From Alphaproteobacteria bacterium UBA6178 (GTDB lineage: Bacteria > Pseudomonadota > Alphaproteobacteria > Rickettsiales > UBA3002), in contig DITS01000031.1 in NCBI GenBank assembly GCA_002422205.1, positions 62,001-126,000 of the forward strand: a stretch of DNA of 64,000 bases, given 5' to 3'. Positions 1-7,810 of this stretch are shown piece after piece; the stretch's first letter is position 1, and each line of letters opens with the position of its first letter. Below the pieces are notes generated by a model that saw nothing but the letters and a program-made list of their open reading frames with translations, did not search any database and had not been told where the DNA came from. The position numbers were made by a program, and so were the translations under genes.

Positions 1-1
1 T

Positions 2-830
2 GAAATCTGGATTGAGGCATCCTATAATCCCATCCTTGATGAGTCGGGCAACGTAATGGGCGTGGTTAAATATGCCACCGACATCACCAATCAAAAGCTG
101 CAATTCGCCAATTATGAAGGTCAGCTGATAGCCATCAGCCGCGCACAAGCCGTCATCGAATTTAACATGGACGGCACCATCATCACCGCCAATAACAATT
201 TCCTCAGCGCAATGGGCTACACGCTGGAAGAAATACAAGGTAAGCACCACAGCATATTTGCCGATGCAACCTATGCCCAAAGTGATGAATACCGAAAATT
301 TTGGGAGCGTCTGAACAAGGGCGAATATTTTGCGTCGGAATATCAGCGCTTTGGTAAAGGCGGCAATGAGGTGTGGATTCAGGCCTCGTATAATCCCATC
401 ATGGATATGGATGGGCGCCCCTTCAAAGTGGTCAAATACGCCACCGACATCACCCAACAAAAAATGGCATCCGCCGAAGCCAAAGGCCAGCTGGACGCCA
501 TCAGCAAATCACAAGCGGTGATAGAATTCAGACTGGATGGCACAATCATAACGGCAAACGAGAATTTCCTCAGCGCAATGGGTTACACGCTGGACGAGAT
601 CAAAGGGCAACCCCACAGTATTTTGTCGATCCGGTAGAAGCCATCTCACCCGAATACGCTGCTTTCTGGCAGAAACTGGGACGAGGCGAGTTTGATTCCC
701 GCGTCTATAAACGCGTAGGCAAAGGGGGCAAGCAAGTGTGGATTCAGGCATCCTACAACCCTATCTTTGATGCGAATGGACGCCCCTTCAAAGTGGTCAA
801 ATACGCCACTGAAGTAACACAAGTCATACA
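2..830 (+). repeat. Tandem 366-bp PAS-encoding repeats
   Basis: The same tryptophan codon of the WIQASYNP motif falls at 8, 374 and 739. The first spacing is 366 bases (122 residues), the second is 365, one base short. Long stretches are identical at DNA level between units, for example the bases encoding PFKVVKYAT near 421 and 784. Three copies are visible and more may lie upstream. Near-identity suggests recent duplication or gene conversion. Confidence 0.85.
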
Positions 831-1413
831 AACAGGGAAAATCGCCGAAGAAACGGTATATCAGACCCAAAGTGTTGCCGCCGCTGTGGAGGAACTGTCC
901 GCATCTATCGGCGAAATTGCCAAAAATATGCAGCTGTCCAAAGAGGCCGCTCTGGAAATTATGCAAGATGCCACCCAATCCAGCGCCGCAGCCGAACAGC
1001 TAACTGCCAGCATGAATATGATGCAAAATATCGTTCAACTCATTAATGACATTGCCGGTCAGGTTAACCTGCTGGCCCTAAATGCCACTATCGAAGCCGC
1101 CCGAGCAGGTGATGCAGGCAAAGGCTTCGCCGTAGTGGCGGCAGAGGTGAAAAACCTCGCCACCCAAACCACCAAAGCGACAGAGGACATCGCAAAACAA
1201 ATTGATGAAGTACAGAATGTTGCCATGAATGTGGCGCATAACGTCAAAGCCATCTCCGATTCGGCGACCAAGGTGAATGAATATGTAACCGGCGTAGCCA
1301 GTGCTGTAGAAGAGCAAAGCGCCGTTACCAAGGAAATCTCCCACAGTACCCAAAAAATGGCCGGCTCCGTAGACGACATCGCCGAGCGCATCAAACAACT
1401 CTCAGCAGTCTAA
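2..1413 (+). pseudogene. PAS-repeat methyl-accepting chemotaxis protein, 5' end outside window, frameshifted
   Basis: Soluble-looking chemoreceptor that would signal to CheA/CheW. The reading frame is already open at base 2, so the N-terminus lies outside the window. It shows tandem PAS units (each ending in a motif like WIQASYNPI...VVKYATDIT) and then an MCP signalling domain with the hairpin-tip sequence [18 protein letters not shown] at about 1063-1116; it ends at 1413. The PAS part reads in frame 2 and stops with TAG at 635-637. The continuation, [16 protein letters not shown], reads in frame 1 from 622. One T missing from the TTTT run at 621-624 accounts for the shift. No transmembrane segment is visible in the part seen, so it may be cytoplasmic. 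The frameshift may be a real inactivation or an assembly error; the C-terminal signalling domain otherwise looks intact. Confidence 0.85.
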
Positions 1414-1475
1414 GCTAAATCGCGCATGAATAAGTCCTGCAGTAAAGATGTAACGAAACATTAACTTTTGTGACC

Positions 1476-1495
1476 TAATATAAAGGCTTATATTA
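1476..1495. promoter_or_regulatory. Inverted repeat upstream of unknown gene
   Basis: Perfect 8-base arms TAATATAA and TTATATTA separated by AGGC, about 35 bases before the ATG at 1529, in an AT-rich spacer. It could be an operator overlapping a promoter or a weak hairpin. No regulator can be assigned. Confidence 0.35.
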
Positions 1496-1528
1496 TTAAG
1501 TTGATTGACAGCTAAAGAGGATGGCAAT

Positions 1529-2074
1529 ATGGCAGATGACAAAAGAACTGACGCACAAATAGACGCTATTTTAGCGAAAGACCCGGTCAATCCTCTCACC
1601 ACCGATTCTGGCGGGCTGGAAGCCCCACAATACACCGCTACAGATTTCATAAATGGTGATTATAAAGCACCCAAAGCGGTATGGGACGCAGCAATGAAAG
1701 TTGCAGGCGAGGCTCTGCAAAGCTTCAAAAACGCTGGTATAGACCCAGAAAAAGTGTCCTATTTGAAAGATGCTGCAAAACTGGATGGAAAAGCTGGTAT
1801 CACTCAACAGGAACTAGCATCACAATTATTGGCCATCAGCATGGCCAATAATACCACTACCGGTATGAGAGGGACTGTTACAGCATTTGACAATGAAATA
1901 TCCGAACGCGATATCAGAAAAGCGCTTGAAAACCCCAAACACCTCGCCGCATTGGCAAAACAAGTATTTGGCGATAACAACCCCAACCTAAGCCCTACCG
2001 ACACGACAACGCCGCAAGGTAATGCCGCTGACTTACCCAATATTATTGATGGCGGTAGTAGAGTGAGATGCTAA
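1529..2074 (+). CDS. Hypothetical protein (181 aa)
   Basis: I do not recognise this protein. The ATG at 1529 is preceded by AAGAGG at 1515-1520 (8-base gap) and is preferred over an upstream in-frame TTG at 1505. The product is hydrophilic, has no signal peptide or membrane segment, has an Asp/Thr/Asn/Pro-rich C-terminal tail (about residues 145-181) and a central segment with the sequence DGKAGITQQELASQ, vaguely like a helix-loop-helix calcium-binding segment but without a clear EF-hand loop. It is followed after 12 bases by the first of two small phage-like genes, which suggests one transcription unit. The AT-rich composition and isolated position between a chemoreceptor and phage-like genes suggest accessory DNA. 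Confidence 0.6.
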   Translation: MADDKRTDAQIDAILAKDPVNPLTTDSGGLEAPQYTATDFINGDYKAPKAVWDAAMKVAGEALQSFKNAGIDPEKVSYLKDAAKLDGKAGITQQELASQLLAISMANNTTTGMRGTVTAFDNEISERDIRKALENPKHLAALAKQVFGDNNPNLSPTDTTTPQGNAADLPNIIDGGSRVRC

Positions 2075-2086
2075 GGCGAGCCTATA

Positions 2087-2374
2087 ATGAGATTAACGAG
2101 CACAGAATTCGCTTACTGGCTACAAGGCTCTATAGAAATTGGTGAACTCAATACATTCACCGAAGATCAAATCGCTGTCATAAAACAAAAATTAGAAGAA
2201 GTAGAGCGGGACAACGCCTTCACTTTTATGCTGAAAGTCTTGTTGGACAGATTAAAATATAATCAAGTCTTCGACACGATTAATACAGAACTGCAAAGCA
2301 TGTTCATCCACGATATCGACCCCTCCTATGAAGGCGACCAAGCACAATTCAATAAAATCCATGCCGGTGAATGA
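2087..2374 (+). CDS. Small phage-like protein A (95 aa)
   Basis: Hydrophilic, mostly helical small protein of unknown function. Its N-terminus carries the pattern F-x-x-W-x-x-G-x-[IL]-E-[IL] (FAYWLQGSIEI), then a region ending in IAVIKQKLEEV. This layout resembles short proteins that I recall next to structural genes in prophages; that is recollection, not a search result. The next gene starts one base after its stop and has the same N-terminal pattern, so the pair look like diverged tandem duplicates that are translationally coupled. No catalytic motif is visible. Confidence 0.55.
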   Translation: MRLTSTEFAYWLQGSIEIGELNTFTEDQIAVIKQKLEEVERDNAFTFMLKVLLDRLKYNQVFDTINTELQSMFIHDIDPSYEGDQAQFNKIHAGE

Positions 2375-2375
2375 G

Positions 2376-2657
2376 ATGAAAAATTTTGAATTTATAATAT
2401 GGGCACACGGGTATCTCGAGCTTTGCCCGACAATACCCTTGGACAGGAAAAAACTATACATCCTCAAAAATCATTTAAACCTAGTAAAAGCAGTAGAGGG
2501 TGAACTAGGACCCCTCAATCAAGAGATATATGTACTGATATCAGACCACATCGATAAAGCTGTAACCCAGCACCAACTAGCAACGCTCAAAAGCAAACTA
2601 TCAGAAATGATAAATGAGCTGGTCAAAGAAGAAACAGAATCCAGAAACGCCGGGTAG
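2376..2657 (+). CDS. Small phage-like protein B (93 aa)
   Basis: Second member of the pair, with FEFIIWAHGYLEL at its N-terminus matching the F-x-x-W-x-x-G-x-[IL]-E-[IL] pattern of the preceding gene, followed by ILKNHLNLV. I chose the ATG at 2376 because it sits one base after the upstream stop (2372-2374) with GGTGA just ahead, and because it aligns the two N-termini; in-frame ATGs at 2328 and 2361 would overlap the upstream gene. The C-terminal half is a probable amphipathic helix rich in Glu and Lys. Function unknown. A 196-base AT-rich spacer follows, in which I see no gene. Confidence 0.55.
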   Translation: MKNFEFIIWAHGYLELCPTIPLDRKKLYILKNHLNLVKAVEGELGPLNQEIYVLISDHIDKAVTQHQLATLKSKLSEMINELVKEETESRNAG

Positions 2658-2853
2658 TTCTGGCAAATAGTGCTCTCGGGAGGAGTGGATTCAAATTATT
2701 CGCACAAACTTCTCAGGGTAATTCAAGCATCCAACAAATTATTCGAGTCCGTCATAGGCGTCATATATAATTATGCTTTAAATTTTACATTTCAATAATT
2801 CCTGTTACTGTGAAAAATGATAATTAAATCAATGAATAATAGGAAAAAATTAT

Positions 2854-3195
2854 ATGAAAATATTCAAGCTTCGGTTAGCCCCACTTCTGGCTGTTCTTGC
2901 CTTAGCTGCATGCAGCAGCTCAGAACCCCAAACCTTTGGCGAGCGCCTGAGTAATCGTGGTAACAATGTGCAAAATTTAGGAAATCAGTGGTCTGAAGGC
3001 AATGATCTGATAACCAAAGGACAAAAACTGGTGGAAGATGGTTATGAAGAAGCCAATCAGGCGCAAGTAGAATTAAACGAGGCTCACGCAAAAATTAGCG
3101 AAGGGCAAGCGATGATTACAAACGGCAGCAACATGAAAATGAATTCCGAAGCGGTTTATCAACAAAATTATCATAGCCCCTTAATTATGCAGTAG
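2854..3195 (+). CDS. Short outer-membrane-type lipoprotein (113 aa)
   Basis: The N-terminus has a basic, then hydrophobic signal sequence ending in the lipobox LAAC with the lipidated Cys at residue 20, so the mature protein should be anchored to a membrane on the periplasmic side. The mature part is about 90 residues, hydrophilic and helical, with repeated Glu/Gln/Asn/Gly phrases (EGNDLITKGQKL, ISEGQAMITNG), like a coiled-coil spacer. ATG at 2854 is preceded by AGGA. The stop is three bases before a 13-base copy of the tRNA-Val 3' end, and the last residues (HSPLIMQ) break the repetitive pattern, so the 3' end may have been replaced by an insertion. Function unknown. Confidence 0.6.
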   Translation: MKIFKLRLAPLLAVLALAACSSSEPQTFGERLSNRGNNVQNLGNQWSEGNDLITKGQKLVEDGYEEANQAQVELNEAHAKISEGQAMITNGSNMKMNSEAVYQQNYHSPLIMQ

Positions 3196-3197
3196 AA

Positions 3198-3210
3198 TGG
3201 TGGGCGGTAG
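3198..3210 (+). repeat. Displaced copy of the tRNA-Val 3' end (putative att site, far end)
   Basis: TGGTGGGCGGTAG here is identical, in the same orientation, to 4548-4560, which is the 3' terminus of the tRNA-Val gene including its encoded CCA. A weaker match (GGAC then GAACTT) continues for about ten more bases. This is the arrangement left when an element integrates into a tRNA 3' end: one copy in the tRNA, one at the far edge of the insert. Confidence 0.5.
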
Positions 3211-3301
3211 TGGACGAACTTAGAAAAGAAATTTTAGCAAGTTAGGGACTTCCGCGTTGCCACATTCGCCCTCATGATGATGCAAATTGTCATGAGGCAT
3301 T

Positions 3302-4153
3302 ATGAACATTACCCAGTCCCCCGCCTATCAAAAAGCATTCGTTCAATATCTACGTCGTGGCACGTCAGTTGAGGCTACGTTAAAACAAATTGCAAAGAAC
3401 AAGCTAAGTTTCAAAAAACTCGGTAACAGTTCGCACTATATTTGGTATTCGCAGGAAGATGGAAAGGTAAGACCCGCCCATGCCGCCAACCATGGTAAAA
3501 TGTTTGGTTGGAATAGTCCGCCACCTACCAGTCACCCCGGTGAGGATTTTAATTGTCGCTGTTGGGCAATGCCAATTGGCGATAATCAATATGCGCATCA
3601 GTTATTAATTACATCAATTAATGATAACTCAGATAGATGGAATACGTCGGATTTCGTGCGTCATTATCTTGGCCGTAGCGGTAGAGATGTGTCTCTATCT
3701 GAAGTGGGCGCACTAGGAGCAGTCATTGAGCATTATGCCACACAAGCAACAGCAAGAGATGGTACAATCGGAGTCTATGAAGCCGTAGAAAAACAAATAA
3801 TGCAGAAGGCAAAAGAGTCCGGTGCTGGTAGCATCACTTACTTTTTTGAAGGTAATTACAACTTTCAGCATCAGGTGACTTTTAGTCTTGGAGATTCAGT
3901 TGTTTCGGGGCTATTTATTGGGGATGTAAGACAAGTGGGGGAGTATCTGATTGTTGCTGGTATAGTGACATATGATTTTAGAGATGCATTCCGTGATCCC
4001 ACAAGTCGAGTAGAACGTCTGATGGAGGCAGAAGGCATCAGCAGACAAGAGGCAGAGAATCGTGTGGGAGCCTCCGGTGATTATTTAGGAGTTCCATACG
4101 CAGTTACGGATAGATGGCAAACAAAATTCAATGGCACAGTTGTAATACGATGA
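3302..4153 (+). CDS. Phage Mu F-like/SPP1 gp7-like domain protein with unknown C-terminal domain (283 aa)
   Basis: The N-terminal third (residues about 8-92) carries hallmarks of the phage minor-head-protein domain (Mu gpF/SPP1 gp7 type): an aromatic-rich WYSQEDGKVRPAHAANHGK segment, then PPPTSHPGEDFNCRCWAMP with the His, Pro-Gly-Glu and Cys-Arg-Cys signature. The protein is far too short for a capsid gene, and no terminase, portal or capsid gene is nearby. Residues about 155-283 form a separate domain rich in beta-prone segments (ITYFFEGNYNF, VSGLFIGDVR, VTYDFRDAFRDP, YLGVPYAVTDRWQTKFNG) that I cannot assign. This layout matches stand-alone Mu F-domain proteins with variable C-termini; an effector or toxin role is inference. 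The following membrane gene overlaps it by ATGA. No signal peptide is visible. AT-richer than the genes to its right. Confidence 0.7.
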   Translation: MNITQSPAYQKAFVQYLRRGTSVEATLKQIAKNKLSFKKLGNSSHYIWYSQEDGKVRPAHAANHGKMFGWNSPPPTSHPGEDFNCRCWAMPIGDNQYAHQLLITSINDNSDRWNTSDFVRHYLGRSGRDVSLSEVGALGAVIEHYATQATARDGTIGVYEAVEKQIMQKAKESGAGSITYFFEGNYNFQHQVTFSLGDSVVSGLFIGDVRQVGEYLIVAGIVTYDFRDAFRDPTSRVERLMEAEGISRQEAENRVGASGDYLGVPYAVTDRWQTKFNGTVVIR

Positions 4154-4347
4154 TAAGATTATTTGCGCGAAAATTATTGCGAATAATATTGGTGCTATAC
4201 GCAATATGCTCGGTTGCGTTTTTTACGCTTTGGTTAAGCCGTTATTATAACAAGGAGCTCTATATTCTAAGCTGGGTATCGGCTATGTCGGCAGGGCAAG
4301 CGATTACTGATACTAAAATGCTCTGTAGCGAGGCGAATCGTGAATAA
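4150..4347 (+). CDS. Small single-pass membrane protein 1 (65 aa)
   Basis: Starts at the ATG of an ATGA overlap with the stop of the Mu F-domain gene, so translation is probably coupled. It has a basic N-terminus (RLFARKLLR), one hydrophobic segment at about residues 10-29, then a short hydrophilic tail with a single Cys. Family unknown. Position directly downstream of a candidate effector would suit an immunity or export-accessory protein, but this is inference only. Confidence 0.5.
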   Translation: MIRLFARKLLRIILVLYAICSVAFFTLWLSRYYNKELYILSWVSAMSAGQAITDTKMLCSEANRE

Positions 4348-4513
4348 AATGGCGCGCCAGTCAGTTATAAAAGTCTTCCGTGTCATAATGTACGGCTATG
4401 TCTTATTGGCCATGATGGTCACGGGCTTTTTTATTATCTCCGCACTTCGCTATCCCTCAACCCAAAGGCTATTGCAGGATACATACTATATTCTCTTTAA
4501 TTGCAGCTTGTAA
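4340..4513 (+). CDS. Small single-pass membrane protein 2 (57 aa)
   Basis: Open frame from GTG at 4340, preceded by GCGAGG at a 6-base gap and overlapping the previous stop by 8 bases; an ATG at 4349 lacks such a site. The layout copies the previous protein: basic N-terminus with a VFRV segment, one hydrophobic stretch (about residues 16-35, VIMYGYVLLAMMVTGFFI), and a short tail. It ends 34 bases before the tRNA-Val 3' end. Unknown function; perhaps a diverged duplicate of its neighbour. Confidence 0.45.
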   Translation: MNKMARQSVIKVFRVIMYGYVLLAMMVTGFFIISALRYPSTQRLLQDTYYILFNCSL

Positions 4514-4547
4514 TATGATTTTTGATTATTTATCAAATTCTTAATTC

Positions 4548-4624
4548 TGGTGGGCGGTAGAAGACTCGAACTTCCGACCTCCACGATGTCAACGTGGCGC
4601 TCTAACCAACTGAGCTAACCGCCC
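4548..4624 (-). tRNA. tRNA-Val (GAC)
   Basis: On the minus strand the gene reads GGGCGGT-TA-GCTC for the acceptor and D arm, CCACG-TTGACAT-CGTGG for the anticodon arm (anticodon GAC, valine), a T arm with GTTCGAGTC, then ACCGCCC, discriminator A and an encoded CCA. The seven acceptor pairs all match. It has the same orientation as ispH and zapE. Its 3' end is the edge of the accessory cassette to the left, and the last 13 bases are repeated at 3198-3210. Confidence 0.95.
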
Positions 4625-4752
4625 TCACCAAAAATGCCGCGCTGCTCAAAGTGGCGGTGTTTACCACTTAATCGCCGCGTGGCTGGCTATTGAGCACCGC
4701 CCAATGCGTCCGTACCATACGAATTTTTATGGCTTTGTATAGTGCAAATTGC

Positions 4753-5715
4753 CTAGGCCGCTGGTGCTTCGTCACGCAAAATGCGCGGAATATTAAAACG
4801 GATGGTTTCCACTACCCCGTCAAACGGCTCCACATGCACGCGGCGCAGCGTTTTCAGATACGCAATCACGCGCGTAACCAGCAGCTCGGGTGCCGATGCG
4901 CCCGCCGTAATCCCCACGCGCGTTACGCCATCCAGCCAACAGGGGGTAATATCGGTGGCATCATTAATCAGATACGCCTTGATGCCCATTTCCTCGCCCA
5001 AATCACGCAGGCGATTGGAGTTGGAGCTATTAGCCGCTCCCACCACCAGTAACAAATCGATGTGCGGCGCGAGGGCGCGCACGGCATTCTGCCGATTCTG
5101 CGTGGCATAGCAGATATCCTTAATATCCGGCCCTTCAATGGCGGGAAAGCGCGCTTTGAGCGCCTCGATAATGCCACGCGTATCATCCACGCTCAATGTC
5201 GTTTGCGTGACATAAGCGAGTTTGTCCGGCGTGCGCACCTGCAACTGTGCCACATCCTCTACGCTTGATACTAAATACACCTGCTGCACGCGCCCGCTGG
5301 TGCCTTCCACTTCGGGGTGGCCCGCATGGCCGATCAATATAATCTCATGCCCGCCCGCCTCATAGCGAATCGCCTGCTTATGCACCTTGGTCACCAACGG
5401 GCAGGTCGCATCAATCACCGGCAAATCGCGCAGCTTGGCACTATTTTGCACCTTTTGTGAAATGCCATGCGCCGAAAAAATCGTAACGCCGCCATCGGGA
5501 ATTTCATCGACTTCTTTAACGAAAATTACGCCCTTGGCCTTTAAATCATCCACCACCCATTTATTATGCACAATCTCGTGGCGCACATAAATCGGCGCGC
5601 CATATTTGGTGAGCGCTTTCTCGCAGATATCAATCGCACGCTCGACACCGGCGCAAAATCCGCGCGGCTGAGCAAGCAAAACCGTAAGTGGGGCAGGGTA
5701 ATCCATAGACCTCAT
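4753..5715 (-). CDS. ispH: 4-hydroxy-3-methylbut-2-enyl diphosphate reductase
   Basis: Last enzyme of the MEP isoprenoid pathway: reduces HMBPP to IPP and DMAPP in the cytoplasm with a 4Fe-4S cluster. The three cluster cysteines are visible at C21 (PRGFCAG), C105 (DATCP) and C202 (ICYATQNRQ), as are the substrate-binding segments [17 protein letters not shown] and ANSSNSNRL. 320 residues is normal for the family. An alternative ATG three codons in (5706) has a GATGAGG stretch upstream and may be the real start. It lies 29 bases downstream of zapE on the same strand. The pathway is also represented here by dxs at 50648. Confidence 0.96.
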   Translation of the reverse strand: MRSMDYPAPLTVLLAQPRGFCAGVERAIDICEKALTKYGAPIYVRHEIVHNKWVVDDLKAKGVIFVKEVDEIPDGGVTIFSAHGISQKVQNSAKLRDLPVIDATCPLVTKVHKQAIRYEAGGHEIILIGHAGHPEVEGTSGRVQQVYLVSSVEDVAQLQVRTPDKLAYVTQTTLSVDDTRGIIEALKARFPAIEGPDIKDICYATQNRQNAVRALAPHIDLLLVVGAANSSNSNRLRDLGEEMGIKAYLINDATDITPCWLDGVTRVGITAGASAPELLVTRVIAYLKTLRRVHVEPFDGVVETIRFNIPRILRDEAPAA

Positions 5716-5744
5716 CTAGTCCGAAAAGCCAGTAAATGCAACCG

Positions 5745-6923
5745 CTACTCGCTAATATGCGGCAGCGACAAATACCGCTCCGATTGCATTTCCATCAGGC
5801 GGCTAACCGTGCGCTGAAACTCGAATGAGCCATCCCCTGCGGGGTAGAGCGCTTCGGCTGGGGCCTGCGCCGAACAAATTAGCTTCACCTTATGCTCATA
5901 CAGCGTATCGATCAGCGTCACAAAACGTTTGGCCTCGTTACGCTTCTCAGGCGATAGAATAGGAATATCCTGCATAATCAGCGTATGAAACAGCGCCGCA
6001 ATCTCCAGATAATCTCCCGCCCCGAGCGGGCGCTCGCACAGCTCGGCAAAGCTCACCCACGCCACGCCGCTGGCGGTTTTCTCCAGCACTACATTGCGCC
6101 CTTGCACCTCCACTACAGTGGGGCGCGATTCCGCCGATTGCGTGAGTGCGCAATAGGCATCATACAAAAATTCGCACGCTTCCTCACCCACCGACGGGTA
6201 ATAAACCTGCTCAAACGCCTTCAATTGCTGCAAGCGATAATCCAGCGGCCCATCAATGCGCACAATATCCAGATGCGCTTCCGCCAGTTCGATAAACTGC
6301 TCAAATTGCTCGCGCTGCAGCCCGCCCTGATACAAATCCTTCGGCGCCCGGTTCGACGTCGTCACCACCACCACACCTTTTTGGAATAGCAAGGTAAACA
6401 AGCGCGATAAGATCATCGCATCCGTCACATCATGCACCTGAAACTCATCAAAACACAGCAGCTTGGCTTCGCGCGCTAGCTCATCTACGACACGTGGCAA
6501 CAAATCATGCTGGCTTTTCAACTGCCGCCACGCATGAATGCGCGCATGCACCTCGCGCATAAACGCATGAAAATGCACACGGCGCTTGGCTTTAATGGGC
6601 ACCATCTCGTAAAAAATATCCATCAGCATCGATTTGCCGCGCCCCACATCACCCCATAAATAGGTGCCGCAAAACTCGGGTAATTCAGGACGTAATACGC
6701 TGCTTAGCAGCTTGGATATAATACCATCCTCCTGCTCAAATTCAGGATCACTCACTCGCAGATACACCTTATCAAGCGCCTGCATCGCCTCGGCCTGCGC
6801 CGTGTCATGCTGCACCGTGCCAGCCGCGACCATCTGCGCATACATAGCCGATGGCGTCACCACTCCGGTTGCTCCATCTTTTGTTTGCGTCGGCTCTGGC
6901 ATCGTTCTATGTTCGGCATCCAT
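5745..6923 (-). CDS. zapE: Cell division ATPase ZapE (AFG1/LACE1 family)
   Basis: AFG1-family P-loop ATPase, linked in E. coli to Z-ring constriction and in mitochondria to protein quality control. It shows Walker A GDVGRGKSMLMD, Walker B LLCFDEFQVHD and the sensor-like VVVTTSNRAPKDLY segment, plus a C-terminal region ending with FQRTVSRLMEMQS typical of the family. The frame is open further upstream, but that part would run antisense into panC and has no family similarity, so I start at the ATG at 6923 (392 aa); MPEPTQ at 6902 is possible too. Divergent from panC with about 40 bases between starts. ispH follows on the same strand. Confidence 0.92.
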   Translation of the reverse strand: MDAEHRTMPEPTQTKDGATGVVTPSAMYAQMVAAGTVQHDTAQAEAMQALDKVYLRVSDPEFEQEDGIISKLLSSVLRPELPEFCGTYLWGDVGRGKSMLMDIFYEMVPIKAKRRVHFHAFMREVHARIHAWRQLKSQHDLLPRVVDELAREAKLLCFDEFQVHDVTDAMILSRLFTLLFQKGVVVVTTSNRAPKDLYQGGLQREQFEQFIELAEAHLDIVRIDGPLDYRLQQLKAFEQVYYPSVGEEACEFLYDAYCALTQSAESRPTVVEVQGRNVVLEKTASGVAWVSFAELCERPLGAGDYLEIAALFHTLIMQDIPILSPEKRNEAKRFVTLIDTLYEHKVKLICSAQAPAEALYPAGDGSFEFQRTVSRLMEMQSERYLSLPHISE

Positions 6924-6963
6924 AGCGCTTGATGTAATCGAATTAGCGGAGTAACTCAAGAAA

Positions 6964-7806
6964 ATGGACAGAATCGTCGACAGTGAACTCGAATTGCGTG
7001 AACGCATCCACACCATGCGTCTGCGCGGCGAGCATTTGGGCTTTGTGCCCACTATGGGCGCCTTGCATGCAGGCCATATGGCCTTGGTTGAAAGCGCCAA
7101 AGCCCGCTGCCGCCATGTGGTGGTGAGTATTTTTATCAACCCACTACAATTCGCGGCGCATGAGGATTTGGGCAGCTATCCGCGCCAGTTGGAGCGCGAC
7201 ACCGACCTGTTGCGCGATGCAGGAGTTGACCTTATTTATTTGCCACAAGCCGATCAGATATACCCCACAGCATTCAGCACCACCGTCACTGTCAACGGGG
7301 TGAGCGAAGGACTCTGCGGTGCTGTGCGCCCGCACCATTTCAGCGGTGTTGCAACCATTGTAGCCAAATTATTAAATCAGGTGCTGCCCGATGCCGCTTT
7401 TTTCGGCGAAAAAGACTATCAGCAACTCAAAGTAATCGAGCGCATGGTAGCCGATTTATCTATCCCCGTTCAAATCATTCCCGTGCCCACCATGCGCGAG
7501 GCAGACGGGCTGGCCCTGTCATCGCGCAATTGCTATCTGAATGAGGCGGAGCGAAAAATTGCGCCAGCGCTTTATCAAACGCTCGTTCAATGCGCCAAGC
7601 GCATTGTGGCTGGGGAATCTACCACCTCCGCCCTCGCATGGGCCGAGGGACAGGTGCTGGCAGCTGGCTTCTCCCGCACTGATTATATCGAGCTGCGCGA
7701 CGCACAAACGCTAAAACCCATGGCTGACTATAAAGCCCCCGCACGTTTGCTGGCAGCGGCCTATCTTGGCAAAACCCGTCTCATCGACAATATCGCGGTG
7801 GAGTAA
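6964..7806 (+). CDS. panC: Pantothenate synthetase
   Basis: Joins pantoate and beta-alanine using ATP in vitamin B5/CoA synthesis. Family motifs are clear: PTMGALHAGH (ATP binding, HIGH-like), SIFINPLQF, HHFSGVATIVAKL, FFGEKDYQQL and the LALSSRN loop. 280 residues is typical. ATG at 6964 with GGAG 14 bases before. The next gene, pyrE, starts 4 bases after the stop, so the two are probably co-transcribed, although they belong to different pathways. panB is not in the window. Confidence 0.96.
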   Translation: MDRIVDSELELRERIHTMRLRGEHLGFVPTMGALHAGHMALVESAKARCRHVVVSIFINPLQFAAHEDLGSYPRQLERDTDLLRDAGVDLIYLPQADQIYPTAFSTTVTVNGVSEGLCGAVRPHHFSGVATIVAKLLNQVLPDAAFFGEKDYQQLKVIERMVADLSIPVQIIPVPTMREADGLALSSRNCYLNEAERKIAPALYQTLVQCAKRIVAGESTTSALAWAEGQVLAAGFSRTDYIELRDAQTLKPMADYKAPARLLAAAYLGKTRLIDNIAVE

Positions 7807-7810
7807 ACCC

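Noticed and set aside
6924..7139. N-terminal extension of zapE by 72 codons
   Set aside because: This part is antisense to the start of panC and has no similarity to the AFG1 family; the start at 6923 is preferred.
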